Source: Planctomycetota bacterium (GTDB lineage: Bacteria; Planctomycetota; Planctomycetia; Planctomycetales; Planctomycetaceae). From it: a stretch of DNA of 64,000 nt. A program made the position numbers and the translations under genes. Numbering within the stretch: the first letter of the stretch is position 1; every line of letters starts with the position of its first letter. Shown piece after piece: positions 51,157 through 60,028 of the stretch. A model generated the notes under the pieces. The model searched no databases and was not told the origin of the DNA. It saw only the letters and a list, made by a program, of their open reading frames with translations. The DNA lies in NCBI GenBank assembly GCA_018242525.1, contig JAFEBS010000045.1:21849-85848 (forward strand). Direction: 5' to 3'.

Positions 51157-53412
51157 TTACTCGATAAACAGGAATTCGTTGGCATTCAGCAGGGCGTGAC
51201 ACAGATCGACAAACGCTTCCGAAGCATCCGAAGGCTTGATCTGTCCCGCGTCTTCACCCGTCCGGGCGGGATCGGAGCTGGCGATCACCTGTTGCTGCTG
51301 CCGCAGGAATGTGCGCGCCGTCACAATTTCACGCTCGCTGGGACGACGTCCCAGGGCGATTGTCCATGCCTGGATCACGCGCGCATCGGGATCCGCAGAA
51401 TCGGATTCGCGTTCGGCTCGAACGGCCAATTGACGGGCCGCATTCAGGACCAGTCCGCTGTTCAGCATCATCAAGGCCTGCGGTGCGATCGTGGTTCTGG
51501 TCCGGCATCCGCAGGTCTCGTGCATGTCCGGCAAGTCAAACGCCGCCAGCAACGGGTACGGCAGGTTTCGCTTGGCATAGATGTAGACCGATCGTCGAGT
51601 CCGATCCGCCTGCTCGCTGACCTTCCAGTTTGCGGCTCCCCCGAAGTTGGGGGGCAGTTCCGGACGAACGCCGGGCCCGAACATGGTGTCGTTCAAAACT
51701 CCGGCGGCCGACAGCCAGGCATCACGAATCCGCTCGGACGACAACCGCTGTCGGGGGAATCCCGCCAGACCGGATTCCGGGGGAACTGGTCCATCCCCGC
51801 CGCTCGGCAATGCTGCGGCCTGCTGGTATGTCGCCGACATCAGAATCTGCCGGTGCAGTTGCCTGGTGTCGTAACCGCTGGCGATGAATTCGGAGGTCAG
51901 CCAGTCGAGCAGTTCCGGGTGTGACGGGTTGGGCGTCAAGACGCCAAAGTCGTTGGCGTTGTCGACCAGTCCGCGGCCGAAGTGTCCCTGCCAGATGCGA
52001 TTCACCCAGACTCGGTACGTCAGCGGATGGTCTGCTGAGGTCAACCATCGGGCCAGCTCTGTCCGGCGTCCCGAGGATCGAGTGCTGGGCGGGTGGAAGG
52101 CAGGAGCGGCGGAGTCACGACGCAGGATGGCTGGATAGCGAGGTTCCAGTTCCTGCAATGGCTTGTCGTAGCTGCCGGAGTCCAGCAGATGCGTTTTGGG
52201 GGGAGCGACCGACAATTCGGCGACGGCCATCAGGCTTGCCTCACGCGGCGGTTTGGGCTGATGCTTGTTTGCTTCCGCCAGTTGCTTCAACAGTTCGTCG
52301 CGTTTCGCCCTGGCCTCTTCGGACAGATGCTTTGGCAAATCGTCGAGCTTGTATTCCATCTGCCGTTCGGACCAGAACGCCAGTTGCCGCTGCAGCGCGG
52401 TCCGCTCTTCGGGAAGGCAATCGATGGCTGCCAGAACATCCTGCGGAAACTTCATCCGCCGTTCGCCCGCCATCTTGATCCGGGCTTCCCGCTCGATGTC
52501 GTGCAGTTCATGCCGCAGGTTGGCCGTTTGATCCAGCCATTCTTGACGCTGGCGATGGTAGTCTGCGAGCTGGGCCTGTGAACCGACCGGCAGCTTGTCT
52601 TCCAGGACGATCCCCGCGAAGAACGCCTGCAGTTCGTAGAAATCGGTCTGCAGCAGCGGATCAAACTTGTGATCGTGACACTGGGCACATCCGATCGACA
52701 GTCCCAGGACGGCCGCACCCAGGTTGCCGGTCAGGTCGTTCAAGGCGAGTTGCCGGGCCAGGTGGATATTCGATGCATTGCTTTCGTCGGCCCACATGCG
52801 GCAGTAACCGGTGGCGACGAGCGCTTCGACGTCGTCGGGAAAGAGTTCGTCGCCGGCCAGTTGCTCCTGCAGAAATCGGTCATAGGCGGTTCCGCGGTTG
52901 AACGCCCGGATCACATAATCACGATACTTGTACGCCAGGGGCCGGGCCGGATCGGCGTTAAACCCCGCAGTTTCTGCAAACCGGACAACATCCAGCCACA
53001 TCCGTCCCCAGGCTTCGCCGTACTGGGGGCTGGCGAGCAGCCGATCGACCAGGCGGGCATAGGCATCCGGGGACTGGTCTTCCAGGAACTCAGCCGCTTC
53101 CGCCGGGGTCGGGGGCAGGCCGACCAGGTCGAATGTGACACGACGCAGCAGCGTCAGTTTGTCCGCGGGGCGGGACAGGCTGAACCCGTCTTTTTGCAGC
53201 GGGGCCAGGATGAACGCATCGATCGGGTTCAGCGGCTGCGAACCTGTGGTGGCGGCCGTCGTCGGAAGAACCGGTCGTTTCACCGGTTGAAACGCCCAAT
53301 GATTCCGCTCAGATTCGGAAAACTTCGGTTCGCCGGCCGCAACGGTCATCCCTGAGCACAGCAGGCTCAGCAGACAACAGCAACTCAGGTTCGCAACGAA
53401 ACGGACAGGCAT
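51157..53412 (-). CDS. DUF1549/DUF1553 (PSCyt2/PSD1) protein
   Basis: A 751-residue exported protein with signal peptide (MPVRFVANLSCCCLLSLLCSG). The DUF1549 part contains RVTFDLVGLPPTPAEAAEF, LASPQYGEAWGRMWLDVVR and IGCAQCHDHKFDPL, where CAQCH is a CxxCH heme-type motif. The DUF1553 part contains RTELARWLTSADHPLTYRV, NDFGVLTPNPSHPELLDWL and TTIAPQALMMLN. An N-terminal cytochrome domain found in longer relatives is absent. It is the first gene of the operon with the DUF1501 protein. The ATG at 53412 follows GGGAGATCTCC; a longer frame to 53895 is not family-like. Confidence 0.94.
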   Translation of the reverse strand: MPVRFVANLSCCCLLSLLCSGMTVAAGEPKFSESERNHWAFQPVKRPVLPTTAATTGSQPLNPIDAFILAPLQKDGFSLSRPADKLTLLRRVTFDLVGLPPTPAEAAEFLEDQSPDAYARLVDRLLASPQYGEAWGRMWLDVVRFAETAGFNADPARPLAYKYRDYVIRAFNRGTAYDRFLQEQLAGDELFPDDVEALVATGYCRMWADESNASNIHLARQLALNDLTGNLGAAVLGLSIGCAQCHDHKFDPLLQTDFYELQAFFAGIVLEDKLPVGSQAQLADYHRQRQEWLDQTANLRHELHDIEREARIKMAGERRMKFPQDVLAAIDCLPEERTALQRQLAFWSERQMEYKLDDLPKHLSEEARAKRDELLKQLAEANKHQPKPPREASLMAVAELSVAPPKTHLLDSGSYDKPLQELEPRYPAILRRDSAAPAFHPPSTRSSGRRTELARWLTSADHPLTYRVWVNRIWQGHFGRGLVDNANDFGVLTPNPSHPELLDWLTSEFIASGYDTRQLHRQILMSATYQQAAALPSGGDGPVPPESGLAGFPRQRLSSERIRDAWLSAAGVLNDTMFGPGVRPELPPNFGGAANWKVSEQADRTRRSVYIYAKRNLPYPLLAAFDLPDMHETCGCRTRTTIAPQALMMLNSGLVLNAARQLAVRAERESDSADPDARVIQAWTIALGRRPSEREIVTARTFLRQQQQVIASSDPARTGEDAGQIKPSDASEAFVDLCHALLNANEFLFIE

Positions 53413-53852
53413 CAGGGAGATCTCCCGATCAGCATCAGTAAGCGGCGGGCGGCAGGACCAGTCTTCCCCCATGTCAGGCAGGGCGAGTTCGCGGTACAGA
53501 ATCCAGATTGCCCCTCGCTGACACGGCGAAATTCGAGCCTCTTCAGTATATCGGAACTGCCGCCGAATGCGAAACAGATAAGATTCCCGAGTGACCAGTT
53601 TGAGGCTGATTCCAGGGTGGTCGGTGTGGCAATCCGAATAGGCCGGTCCGAAAAGTTGAGTCGTCCTGTTTCTCGTTCCCAAGCTCCCGCTTGGGAACGC
53701 TCGTCTTCGAAGCTCCGCTTCGCGGTCGGTATTCGGCAGGAGATCACTGCATGAGACACACAGACTCTCGCATGACCAGCCTGGCTCGGTTATCCTTTGA
53801 CGGACTGAAAAGGATTGCCTGGCGAATTCTGGTGGAACAGAGGAGTCTGTGT
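53413..53852. other. Divergent intergenic region with a REP-like double hairpin
   Basis: Between the DUF1549 operon (minus) and the second M16 gene (plus). It contains the double hairpin at 53674-53722 and otherwise no recognised element. Confidence 0.65.
53674..53722. repeat. REP-like double hairpin (CGTTCCCAAGC type)
   Basis: CGTTCCCAAGC pairs with GCTTGGGAACG around TCCC (53674-53699), then CGAAGC pairs with GCTTCG around TCC (53708-53722). The first hairpin belongs to a sequence type seen between genes in many bacterial genomes. Single copy in this window. Confidence 0.8.
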
Positions 53853-56585
53853 ATGTCTGCGCGTGGGGTGTTTTTGCTGGTGACGATGTTCGCAAGCGGG
53901 GCCGTCTCGGTCGTGGCGGCGGATCTGCCCGCTCCCCGGAAGGTCGGAAGCGTCGAAGGGTTCACCGAGTACCAGTTTGCCAACGGGCTGAAACTGGTCA
54001 CGTTTGTCGAGCCATCCAAGCCGAAGCTGACCGTCAACATGACGGTCCTGGTCGGTTCGCGACACGAAGGATATGGCGAAGCGGGGATGGCTCACCTGCT
54101 GGAGCACATGCTCTTCAAGCCAACCGTCAAGCACCCGCAACCGGATCGTGATCTGCAGGAACGGGGTGCGGAATACAACGGCACCACCTGGGTCGATCGG
54201 ACGAACTACTACGAGACTCTGCCCGCCTCCGAGGACAACCTGGAATTCGCCATCGCCTGGGAAGCAGACCGCCTGGTGAACTGTCCGATCAAGGCCGAGG
54301 ATCTGGCGAGTGAAATGACGGTTGTTCGCAACGAATTTGAGATGGGCGAGAACAACCCCAAGAATGTCCTCGAACAGCGCATGTTTGCCACCGCCTTCGA
54401 ATGGCACAACTATGGCAAGTCGACGATCGGCAACCGGGCTGATATTGAACGGGTCCCGGCAGACAGCCTGCGCGCCTTCTACAAACGCTACTATCGTCCC
54501 GACAATGTGGTGCTGTTCGTCAGCGGGCGGATCGACGAAGCCAAAGCGTTGGCCCTGGTGCAGAAGTATTTCGGTCCAATCCCCCGCCCCGAAGAACCGA
54601 TTCGTTCGACGTACACCGAAGAACCTGCCCAGGACGGCGAACGCACGGTGACACTGCGACGCGTCGGTAAGGTGGCCGCGGCGGCGGTTGTCTATCACAT
54701 TCCGGCGGCGTCGGATCCCGATTTCGCGGCCGTCTCGGTGCTGGAAGCGATCCTGTCGGCCGACAAGACCGGCCGGTTGTACAAGGCGCTGGTGGAACGA
54801 CAACGCGCCTCCAAGATCGAAGGCGTCGCGTATGCCTGGCACGATCCCAGCGGCATGATCTTCTCGGCCGAAGTGGCGGGCGGCAACGAACCAAACTCGG
54901 TCGTCGAAGGAATGCTGGACACGATCGAAACCGCGGTTGACAAGGGCGTGACCGAAGTGGAAGTGACCCGTGCCAAACGCACGCTGCTGAAGCTGTGGGA
55001 TCAGCAATCGACCGACACTCCCAAGTTTGTGGTGGGCCTGACCGAGTGGGTTGGTGCCGGCGATTGGCGGTTGGCGTTCCTGTTCCGGGACCGGTTGAGC
55101 AAGGTCACGGTGGAGGACGTGAATCGCGTCGCCCGGAAATACCTGCAGACCAGCAATCGCACCGTGGGGGTCTACATTCCCACCACCGAACCGCAGCGAA
55201 CCCCGGTGGCCGCGGCCCCCGATGTCGCGGCACTGGTGAAGGATTACCAGGGTCGGCCGGAATTCTCGATCGGCGAAGTCTTCGACCCGTCTCCAGCGGC
55301 CATCGAAGCGCGCTTGAAGCGTTCCACCATTGAAGGTGTGAAAGTCGCCCTGCTGACCAAGAAAAACCGCGGCGGTTCGGTCGTCCTGCGACTGCGGTTG
55401 CGATACGGGTCGGCGGATTCCTTGAAGAACCTGAGCACCGCCTGCGAATTCCTGCCCGAATTGATGGCGCGTGGGACCAGGAAGTTGAATTCCACCGAAC
55501 TGCAGGATCGACTCGACGAACTGCAGACGACGTTGCACGCCACCGGCCGGCCCGGCGAGGCGGATTTCATCCTGCAGACCAAACGCGAACACCTGGTGGA
55601 CGCACTGGCCGTGCTGCGCCAGATCTTGCGGGAGCCGTCCCTGCCCGAAGCCGAGTTCGCGATCCTGAAGCAGCATCACCATGGAACGCTGGAAGAGCAG
55701 TCGGCGGAACCACAGGCGCTCGCCCCGCGCGCCGTTCAGCAAAAGCTGAGCCCCTATCCACCCGGCGACGTGCGTCACGCCCCCAGCCTGGTCGACGAAC
55801 TGAAGCTGGTGGACGAATTGAAACTGTCAACTGTCAAACTCATCTACGACGAATTCCTGTCCGCAAAGGCCGGGGAATTGGTGATTGTCGGCGACATCGA
55901 CGAGTCCACCGCGGCCACGGCACTGGCCGGTATGCTGGCCGGCTGGAACTCCTCGATTCCCTACGAGCGCATCGTCCGCACGGTCGACAAGTTGCCGACA
56001 CCCGAGATGATCAGGATCCGGACCCCGGACAAGGCCAACGCTATGTACTTTGCCGGACTCTTGATGCCGCTGCGGGATGACTCGCCGGACTATCCGGCCC
56101 TGGTCGTTGGCAACGACATCCTGGGAGGCAGCGGATTCGCCTCCCGCCTGATGGGTCGGATTCGCGAGAAGGAAGGCTTGTCGTATGGAGTCGGCTCGGT
56201 GTTCCGCGCCATGTCACTGGATCAACGCGCGACGCTGTCCATCTATGCGATCAGCAATCCCGAGAATGTCGGCAAGGTGGTGGAACTGGCCCGCGAGGAA
56301 ACGGATCGACTGCTGAAGGACGGGATTACCGAGGCCGAACTGGAGGAATCCAAGCGTGGTTACCTGCAATCGCATCAGGCCAGCCGTGGCGACGACGGAC
56401 GACTCGCATCCCTGCTGTCGGACGCACTCTTCGCCGGACGGACGCTGCAGTTTCAGGCCACACTGGAAGCAGCGGTCGAAAAGCTGACTCGTGAACAGGT
56501 GCAGACGGCGATGCAAAAGCACATCGATCCATCGCGACTGGTCAACGCGGTGGCGGGGGATCTGCCGGACGATTCGAAGAAGTAG
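53853..56585 (+). CDS. Secreted M16-family zinc metallopeptidase (paralogue)
   Basis: A 910-residue paralogue of the peptidase at 9459, alike along its whole length. Signal peptide residues 1-23 (ending VVAA). Zinc motif HLLEH with His81, Glu84 and His85; third ligand in VVRNEFEMGEN. The second lobe has GGSGFASRLMGRIREKEGLSYGVG. An internal short duplication, DELKLVDELKLS, marks the lobe linker and is absent from the paralogue. The ATG at 53853 follows AGAGGAG by seven bases. No terminator is obvious; REP units follow. Confidence 0.95.
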   Translation: MSARGVFLLVTMFASGAVSVVAADLPAPRKVGSVEGFTEYQFANGLKLVTFVEPSKPKLTVNMTVLVGSRHEGYGEAGMAHLLEHMLFKPTVKHPQPDRDLQERGAEYNGTTWVDRTNYYETLPASEDNLEFAIAWEADRLVNCPIKAEDLASEMTVVRNEFEMGENNPKNVLEQRMFATAFEWHNYGKSTIGNRADIERVPADSLRAFYKRYYRPDNVVLFVSGRIDEAKALALVQKYFGPIPRPEEPIRSTYTEEPAQDGERTVTLRRVGKVAAAAVVYHIPAASDPDFAAVSVLEAILSADKTGRLYKALVERQRASKIEGVAYAWHDPSGMIFSAEVAGGNEPNSVVEGMLDTIETAVDKGVTEVEVTRAKRTLLKLWDQQSTDTPKFVVGLTEWVGAGDWRLAFLFRDRLSKVTVEDVNRVARKYLQTSNRTVGVYIPTTEPQRTPVAAAPDVAALVKDYQGRPEFSIGEVFDPSPAAIEARLKRSTIEGVKVALLTKKNRGGSVVLRLRLRYGSADSLKNLSTACEFLPELMARGTRKLNSTELQDRLDELQTTLHATGRPGEADFILQTKREHLVDALAVLRQILREPSLPEAEFAILKQHHHGTLEEQSAEPQALAPRAVQQKLSPYPPGDVRHAPSLVDELKLVDELKLSTVKLIYDEFLSAKAGELVIVGDIDESTAATALAGMLAGWNSSIPYERIVRTVDKLPTPEMIRIRTPDKANAMYFAGLLMPLRDDSPDYPALVVGNDILGGSGFASRLMGRIREKEGLSYGVGSVFRAMSLDQRATLSIYAISNPENVGKVVELAREETDRLLKDGITEAELEESKRGYLQSHQASRGDDGRLASLLSDALFAGRTLQFQATLEAAVEKLTREQVQTAMQKHIDPSRLVNAVAGDLPDDSKK

Positions 56586-56899
56586 CACAGCGCTGTCGGT
56601 CAACGCTTCGTCGCCCACAGTCGATTCGGGAACGATTTGGCTGCACCGCTCGCTGGGGGCGAGCGAAGCGCTCGGCCCCAGCCACTCACCTCTTCGCCTT
56701 ACGATGTCTCTCGTCGGGTGGCGTTCGGGTGGCTGTGGTCGACGCTTCGTCGCTCACAGTCGATTCGTGGAACGACATGGATGCACGCTGAGCAAGACGA
56801 TAGACCTGCTACGTTTGGAGGAATTGGTTGTCCCACCGAGCGGCGATAGGTATCGTGGTCAGCCTCCCCTTTCAAATCATTCCATCTTGAGGTGCTGCC
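56586..56899. other. Intergenic region built largely from REP family 1 units
   Basis: Three hairpin units occupy 56595-56766; the rest has no recognised gene. The ABC importer promoter should lie between 56770 and 56890. Confidence 0.7.
56595..56766. repeat. REP-like hairpin family 1, three units
   Basis: Forward unit at about 56595-56627 (TCAACGCTTCGTCGCCCACAG), reverse unit at 56653-56681 (CTGGGG/CCCCAG outer stem, CGAGCG/CGCTCG inner stem), and another forward unit at 56731-56766 with GGTGGCTGTGG foot. The forward-reverse pair has the same order and nearly the same spacing as at 1755-1844. Confidence 0.85.
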
Positions 56900-58036
56900 A
56901 TGAAAACTCCACATCACCGTCGTCCGATCGCGTGGCTGATTGTCCTTTCTGTCGGGCTGCTGGGGTGCGATGCCAGTGTCCCCAAAGAGAATTCCACGTC
57001 CGCCGACAAGACCACGACCGCTGGAAAGCCGGAAACGGCCACCGGTGAGAAGCGGATTATTCTGCTGACCAACGGCGATTCCCCCTATTGGGATGCCTGC
57101 CGGGCGGGAATGAGTGCCGCGAACAGCGAACTCAAGCTGGCGGATTCCGGCTTGAAGGCGGTGATGGAAGTCAACGACGGGACGCCCCAGGGGCAGTTGC
57201 AGAAGCTGCAGCAATATGGAACCCTCAATGACATTGCCGCCGTCGGTGTCTCCGCAATCGACGCGGACAATGTCGCCGTGGCGGACGAACTGCGTTCCCT
57301 GCAGAAGAAGGGGGTCAAAGTTCTGACAATCGATTCCGACCTGGATCGCGCCAAGTTTTCGGACGCGCGTTTCGCCTTCATTGGAACCGACAATCTGACC
57401 GGTGGCCGGGTGTTGGGGAAATGCGCCAAAGGGCTGCGGGAAGATGGTGGGGAATACGTCACGTTCGTCGGACGCACCGGGGCTCAGAATGCGAAGGAGC
57501 GGATTGGCGGGTTCGCCGAAGGGGCCGGGGACAAGTTTGAATCCAAGGATACGATGGCCGATGACACCAAGAAGGAAGTGGCTCGCGAAAACGTGCGTAA
57601 CGCGATCCGCAATCATCCTGACCTGAAAGTCCTTGTGGGGATCTGGTCCTACAACGCTCCGGCCATCGTCGATGTGGTTCGCGAAGTGGATCGCCGCAAG
57701 GATTTTACGATTGTTGTCTTCGATGCCGAACCGGATGCCATCACCGCCATGAAGGACGGCCAGATCGATGCCATGGTCGTGCAGAATCCGTTTGACATGG
57801 GCTACCAGGGAGTGCGCTTGATGCAGGCCCTGATCAAGGACGACAAGGAAACCATCGCCACCATGCTTCCGAAGCGCGGTGAACCGGGTGGCGACATCTA
57901 TGACACGGGCCTGAAGGTCGTCGTGCCAGAAAACAAGTCTCCGTTGACGGCTGACCAGGTCGGGATCGGCGTCGAATTCCTGGAGTTGCCACGGTTCCAG
58001 GAATGGCTGACGAAGTACGGCCTGACCGGATCGTGA
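56900..58036 (+). CDS. Sugar ABC importer, substrate-binding lipoprotein (RbsB-like)
   Basis: A 378-residue periplasmic-binding protein of the ribose/xylose class. The lipobox LLGC with Cys at about 25 indicates a lipoprotein, and a Thr/Ser/Lys linker follows. The binding fold starts at IILLTNGDSPYWDACRAGM and includes AVGVSAIDADNVAVADEL, GTDNLTGGRVLGK and VVFDAEPDAITAMKDGQIDAMVVQNP. The sugar cannot be told from sequence. It is the first gene of an importer with permease and ATPase downstream. The start ATG at 56900 has TTGAGGTG upstream. Confidence 0.92.
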   Translation: MKTPHHRRPIAWLIVLSVGLLGCDASVPKENSTSADKTTTAGKPETATGEKRIILLTNGDSPYWDACRAGMSAANSELKLADSGLKAVMEVNDGTPQGQLQKLQQYGTLNDIAAVGVSAIDADNVAVADELRSLQKKGVKVLTIDSDLDRAKFSDARFAFIGTDNLTGGRVLGKCAKGLREDGGEYVTFVGRTGAQNAKERIGGFAEGAGDKFESKDTMADDTKKEVARENVRNAIRNHPDLKVLVGIWSYNAPAIVDVVREVDRRKDFTIVVFDAEPDAITAMKDGQIDAMVVQNPFDMGYQGVRLMQALIKDDKETIATMLPKRGEPGGDIYDTGLKVVVPENKSPLTADQVGIGVEFLELPRFQEWLTKYGLTGS

Positions 58037-58298
58037 CCGGGGACGTGATTGGCAGCGGGTCAGCGACTCGGTCCATCAACTGGTCGGCCGCGCAGCCCTG
58101 CGAAACCAGCCACGGGAATGTCGCTTTTAAATAGGTGGTGGTCGGATCGACTCATGGCGGTCGCTGAGTCGTGGCGTATCATGTCCGTTTCGAGTTGTCG
58201 GAATCTGATGATTAGACGTCGGTTTCGACCATCAACAGCACGCGGCTGGCGGATCCAGTGGTCGGCCGTGCCAGGTTTCGTATCCGGGAACGGCATTG

Positions 58299-59945
58299 AT
58301 GTCCGATCTTGATCGCTCCAGAGGTCGTTTTTGGCGAAGTCACGAATTCGCACTGCTCGGTGCCGTGCTGGCAGTGCTCGTCCTGACCACGATCCTCGAC
58401 AAGAACCACAACTATTATGTCCAGTGGCAACTGAGCACCATCGACCTGTCGCGACAGACCGCCCTGCTGGCACTGTACGCGCTGGGGGCGGCGGTGGTGA
58501 TCATTGTTGGGGGGATCGATCTGTCCACGGGTTCGGTGGTCGCGTTCAGCGGCACGATCTGCGCCACGCTGATGCTGCTGATGGCACCCGAGGCGGTCGA
58601 ACACTCCCAGCCGATCGGCTCGGTCGTGATCTCCGCGGCCATCGTGGGCACGCTGCTGGTGGGAATCCTGATCGGCAGTCTGCATGCCTGGCTGATCACC
58701 GAGGTCGGTTTGCCGCCGTTTGTGGCGACGCTGGGAACACTTGTCGGACTCCGCAGCCTCAGCCGGGCGATCATTGAATCAGTGACACAGGCGGTGTCTG
58801 GTGGCACCAAGACCCAAATCAACATTGCGGACAAGCAGTTTCGTGAGCTGTCCGGTGCGATCTCAGGAACGGCCTGGAACCTGGTGTTCCTGGTGGTGGT
58901 CGTGGGGTTCCTGTTGTGGGTTCTGTTGAGCAAGACGGTGACAGGACGTCATCTGTATGCCCTGGGAGGCAACGAGCAGGCGGCTCGACTGAGCGGCATT
59001 CAGACCGATCGCTTGAAGTGGCTGGCCTATTGCATCAGTGCCGTGCTGTCATCGCTGGTGGGAATCCTGTACGTCAGTCAGCTCAGTGTCGCGGATCCGC
59101 AAACGGCCGGACGCGGTTATGAATTGAACGCGATCGCGGCGGCCGTGGTGGGCGGCTGCAGTCTGCAGGGAGGCGTGGGCACGATCCCCGGGACGTTGTT
59201 CGGCGCACTGTTCCTGCGGGTCGTCATTGATGGTGTGGCCAAGATTATCAAGACCGGTGCGGATGTTTACGAAGGCTTGATCGTGGGGGTGCTGGTGGTC
59301 TTTGCCGTCACCTTCACGAAGTCGTCCGGCACGGCCTCAGCGCCGCGGCGGCTGTTTGCCGGCCCCCTGGGCTGGGTCACCGTACTCAATCTGACATTGC
59401 TGGCGGGGGTCATGATGGCCCTGCTGGGAGCCAAGTTGATCGAAGGTCGAACTCAGATGGACCCCACCTGGCAGGCGTTTCTGGCCGCCGCGTCGACGCT
59501 GTCATTGCTGCTGATCATCCGGGCGGCCTGGGCGCGGACCACCAAGAAATGGGCGGGAATCGCCTGGTCGGCCGTGGTGATTGTGACGGCGATCGGCTGC
59601 GATCAGGCCTATCCCGGCGTCCAGCGCCATTCCGCCATGAAGGCCGTTCAAGCACTCGGCGGAAGAATTGTGCTAGGAGACCAGGGAATCGTGGTCGATC
59701 TGAACGGCACATCCTGCGACGACGCCACCTTCAAACGGATTCTGCCGCGACTGAAGTACTTCCCCAATCTGGTCGAACTGAGGCTGCGGGAGACCCGGAT
59801 TTCCGATGCCGGCCTGGATGCAATTCGCAGCACCTGGGACACCACCCGCCCGCTGTTACGACTGGATACAACCGGCAGTCAGTCGACACCCGGCGGTCGA
59901 GTTCGCATGCAACGCTGGAAAGAGGATCTGGAAATCGTGCCATGA
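58299..59945 (+). CDS. Sugar ABC importer permease (RbsC-like) with extra C-terminal LRR-like region
   Basis: A 548-residue protein. Residues 1 to about 345 are an RbsC/BPD_transp_2 permease: ALGAAVVIIVGGIDLSTGSVV, GLPPFVATLGTLVGLRSLSR, NEQAARLSGI and VVGGCSLQGGVGTIPGTLFG. Two to three additional membrane helices follow (about 360-440). The last 100 residues are soluble and resemble a planctomycete leucine-rich-repeat unit: LKYFPNLVELRLRETRISDAGLDAI. Ordinary RbsC proteins end near residue 330. The stretch is one uninterrupted frame, so a fusion and not a frameshift. The ATG at 58299 is used. Confidence 0.9.
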   Translation: MSDLDRSRGRFWRSHEFALLGAVLAVLVLTTILDKNHNYYVQWQLSTIDLSRQTALLALYALGAAVVIIVGGIDLSTGSVVAFSGTICATLMLLMAPEAVEHSQPIGSVVISAAIVGTLLVGILIGSLHAWLITEVGLPPFVATLGTLVGLRSLSRAIIESVTQAVSGGTKTQINIADKQFRELSGAISGTAWNLVFLVVVVGFLLWVLLSKTVTGRHLYALGGNEQAARLSGIQTDRLKWLAYCISAVLSSLVGILYVSQLSVADPQTAGRGYELNAIAAAVVGGCSLQGGVGTIPGTLFGALFLRVVIDGVAKIIKTGADVYEGLIVGVLVVFAVTFTKSSGTASAPRRLFAGPLGWVTVLNLTLLAGVMMALLGAKLIEGRTQMDPTWQAFLAAASTLSLLLIIRAAWARTTKKWAGIAWSAVVIVTAIGCDQAYPGVQRHSAMKAVQALGGRIVLGDQGIVVDLNGTSCDDATFKRILPRLKYFPNLVELRLRETRISDAGLDAIRSTWDTTRPLLRLDTTGSQSTPGGRVRMQRWKEDLEIVP

Positions 59946-60028
59946 TTGGCGGACCTGATGAAGTCAGTGCCCTCACCGCGAATCGAGCGTCCGCTTGAAA
60001 ACTCATCACACGATGAAAGAATCTAACC

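Noticed and set aside
53790..55778. A 662-codon minus-strand frame opposite the second M16 gene
   Set aside because: Arg/Gly/Gln-rich mirror of a certain peptidase gene; no family resemblance.
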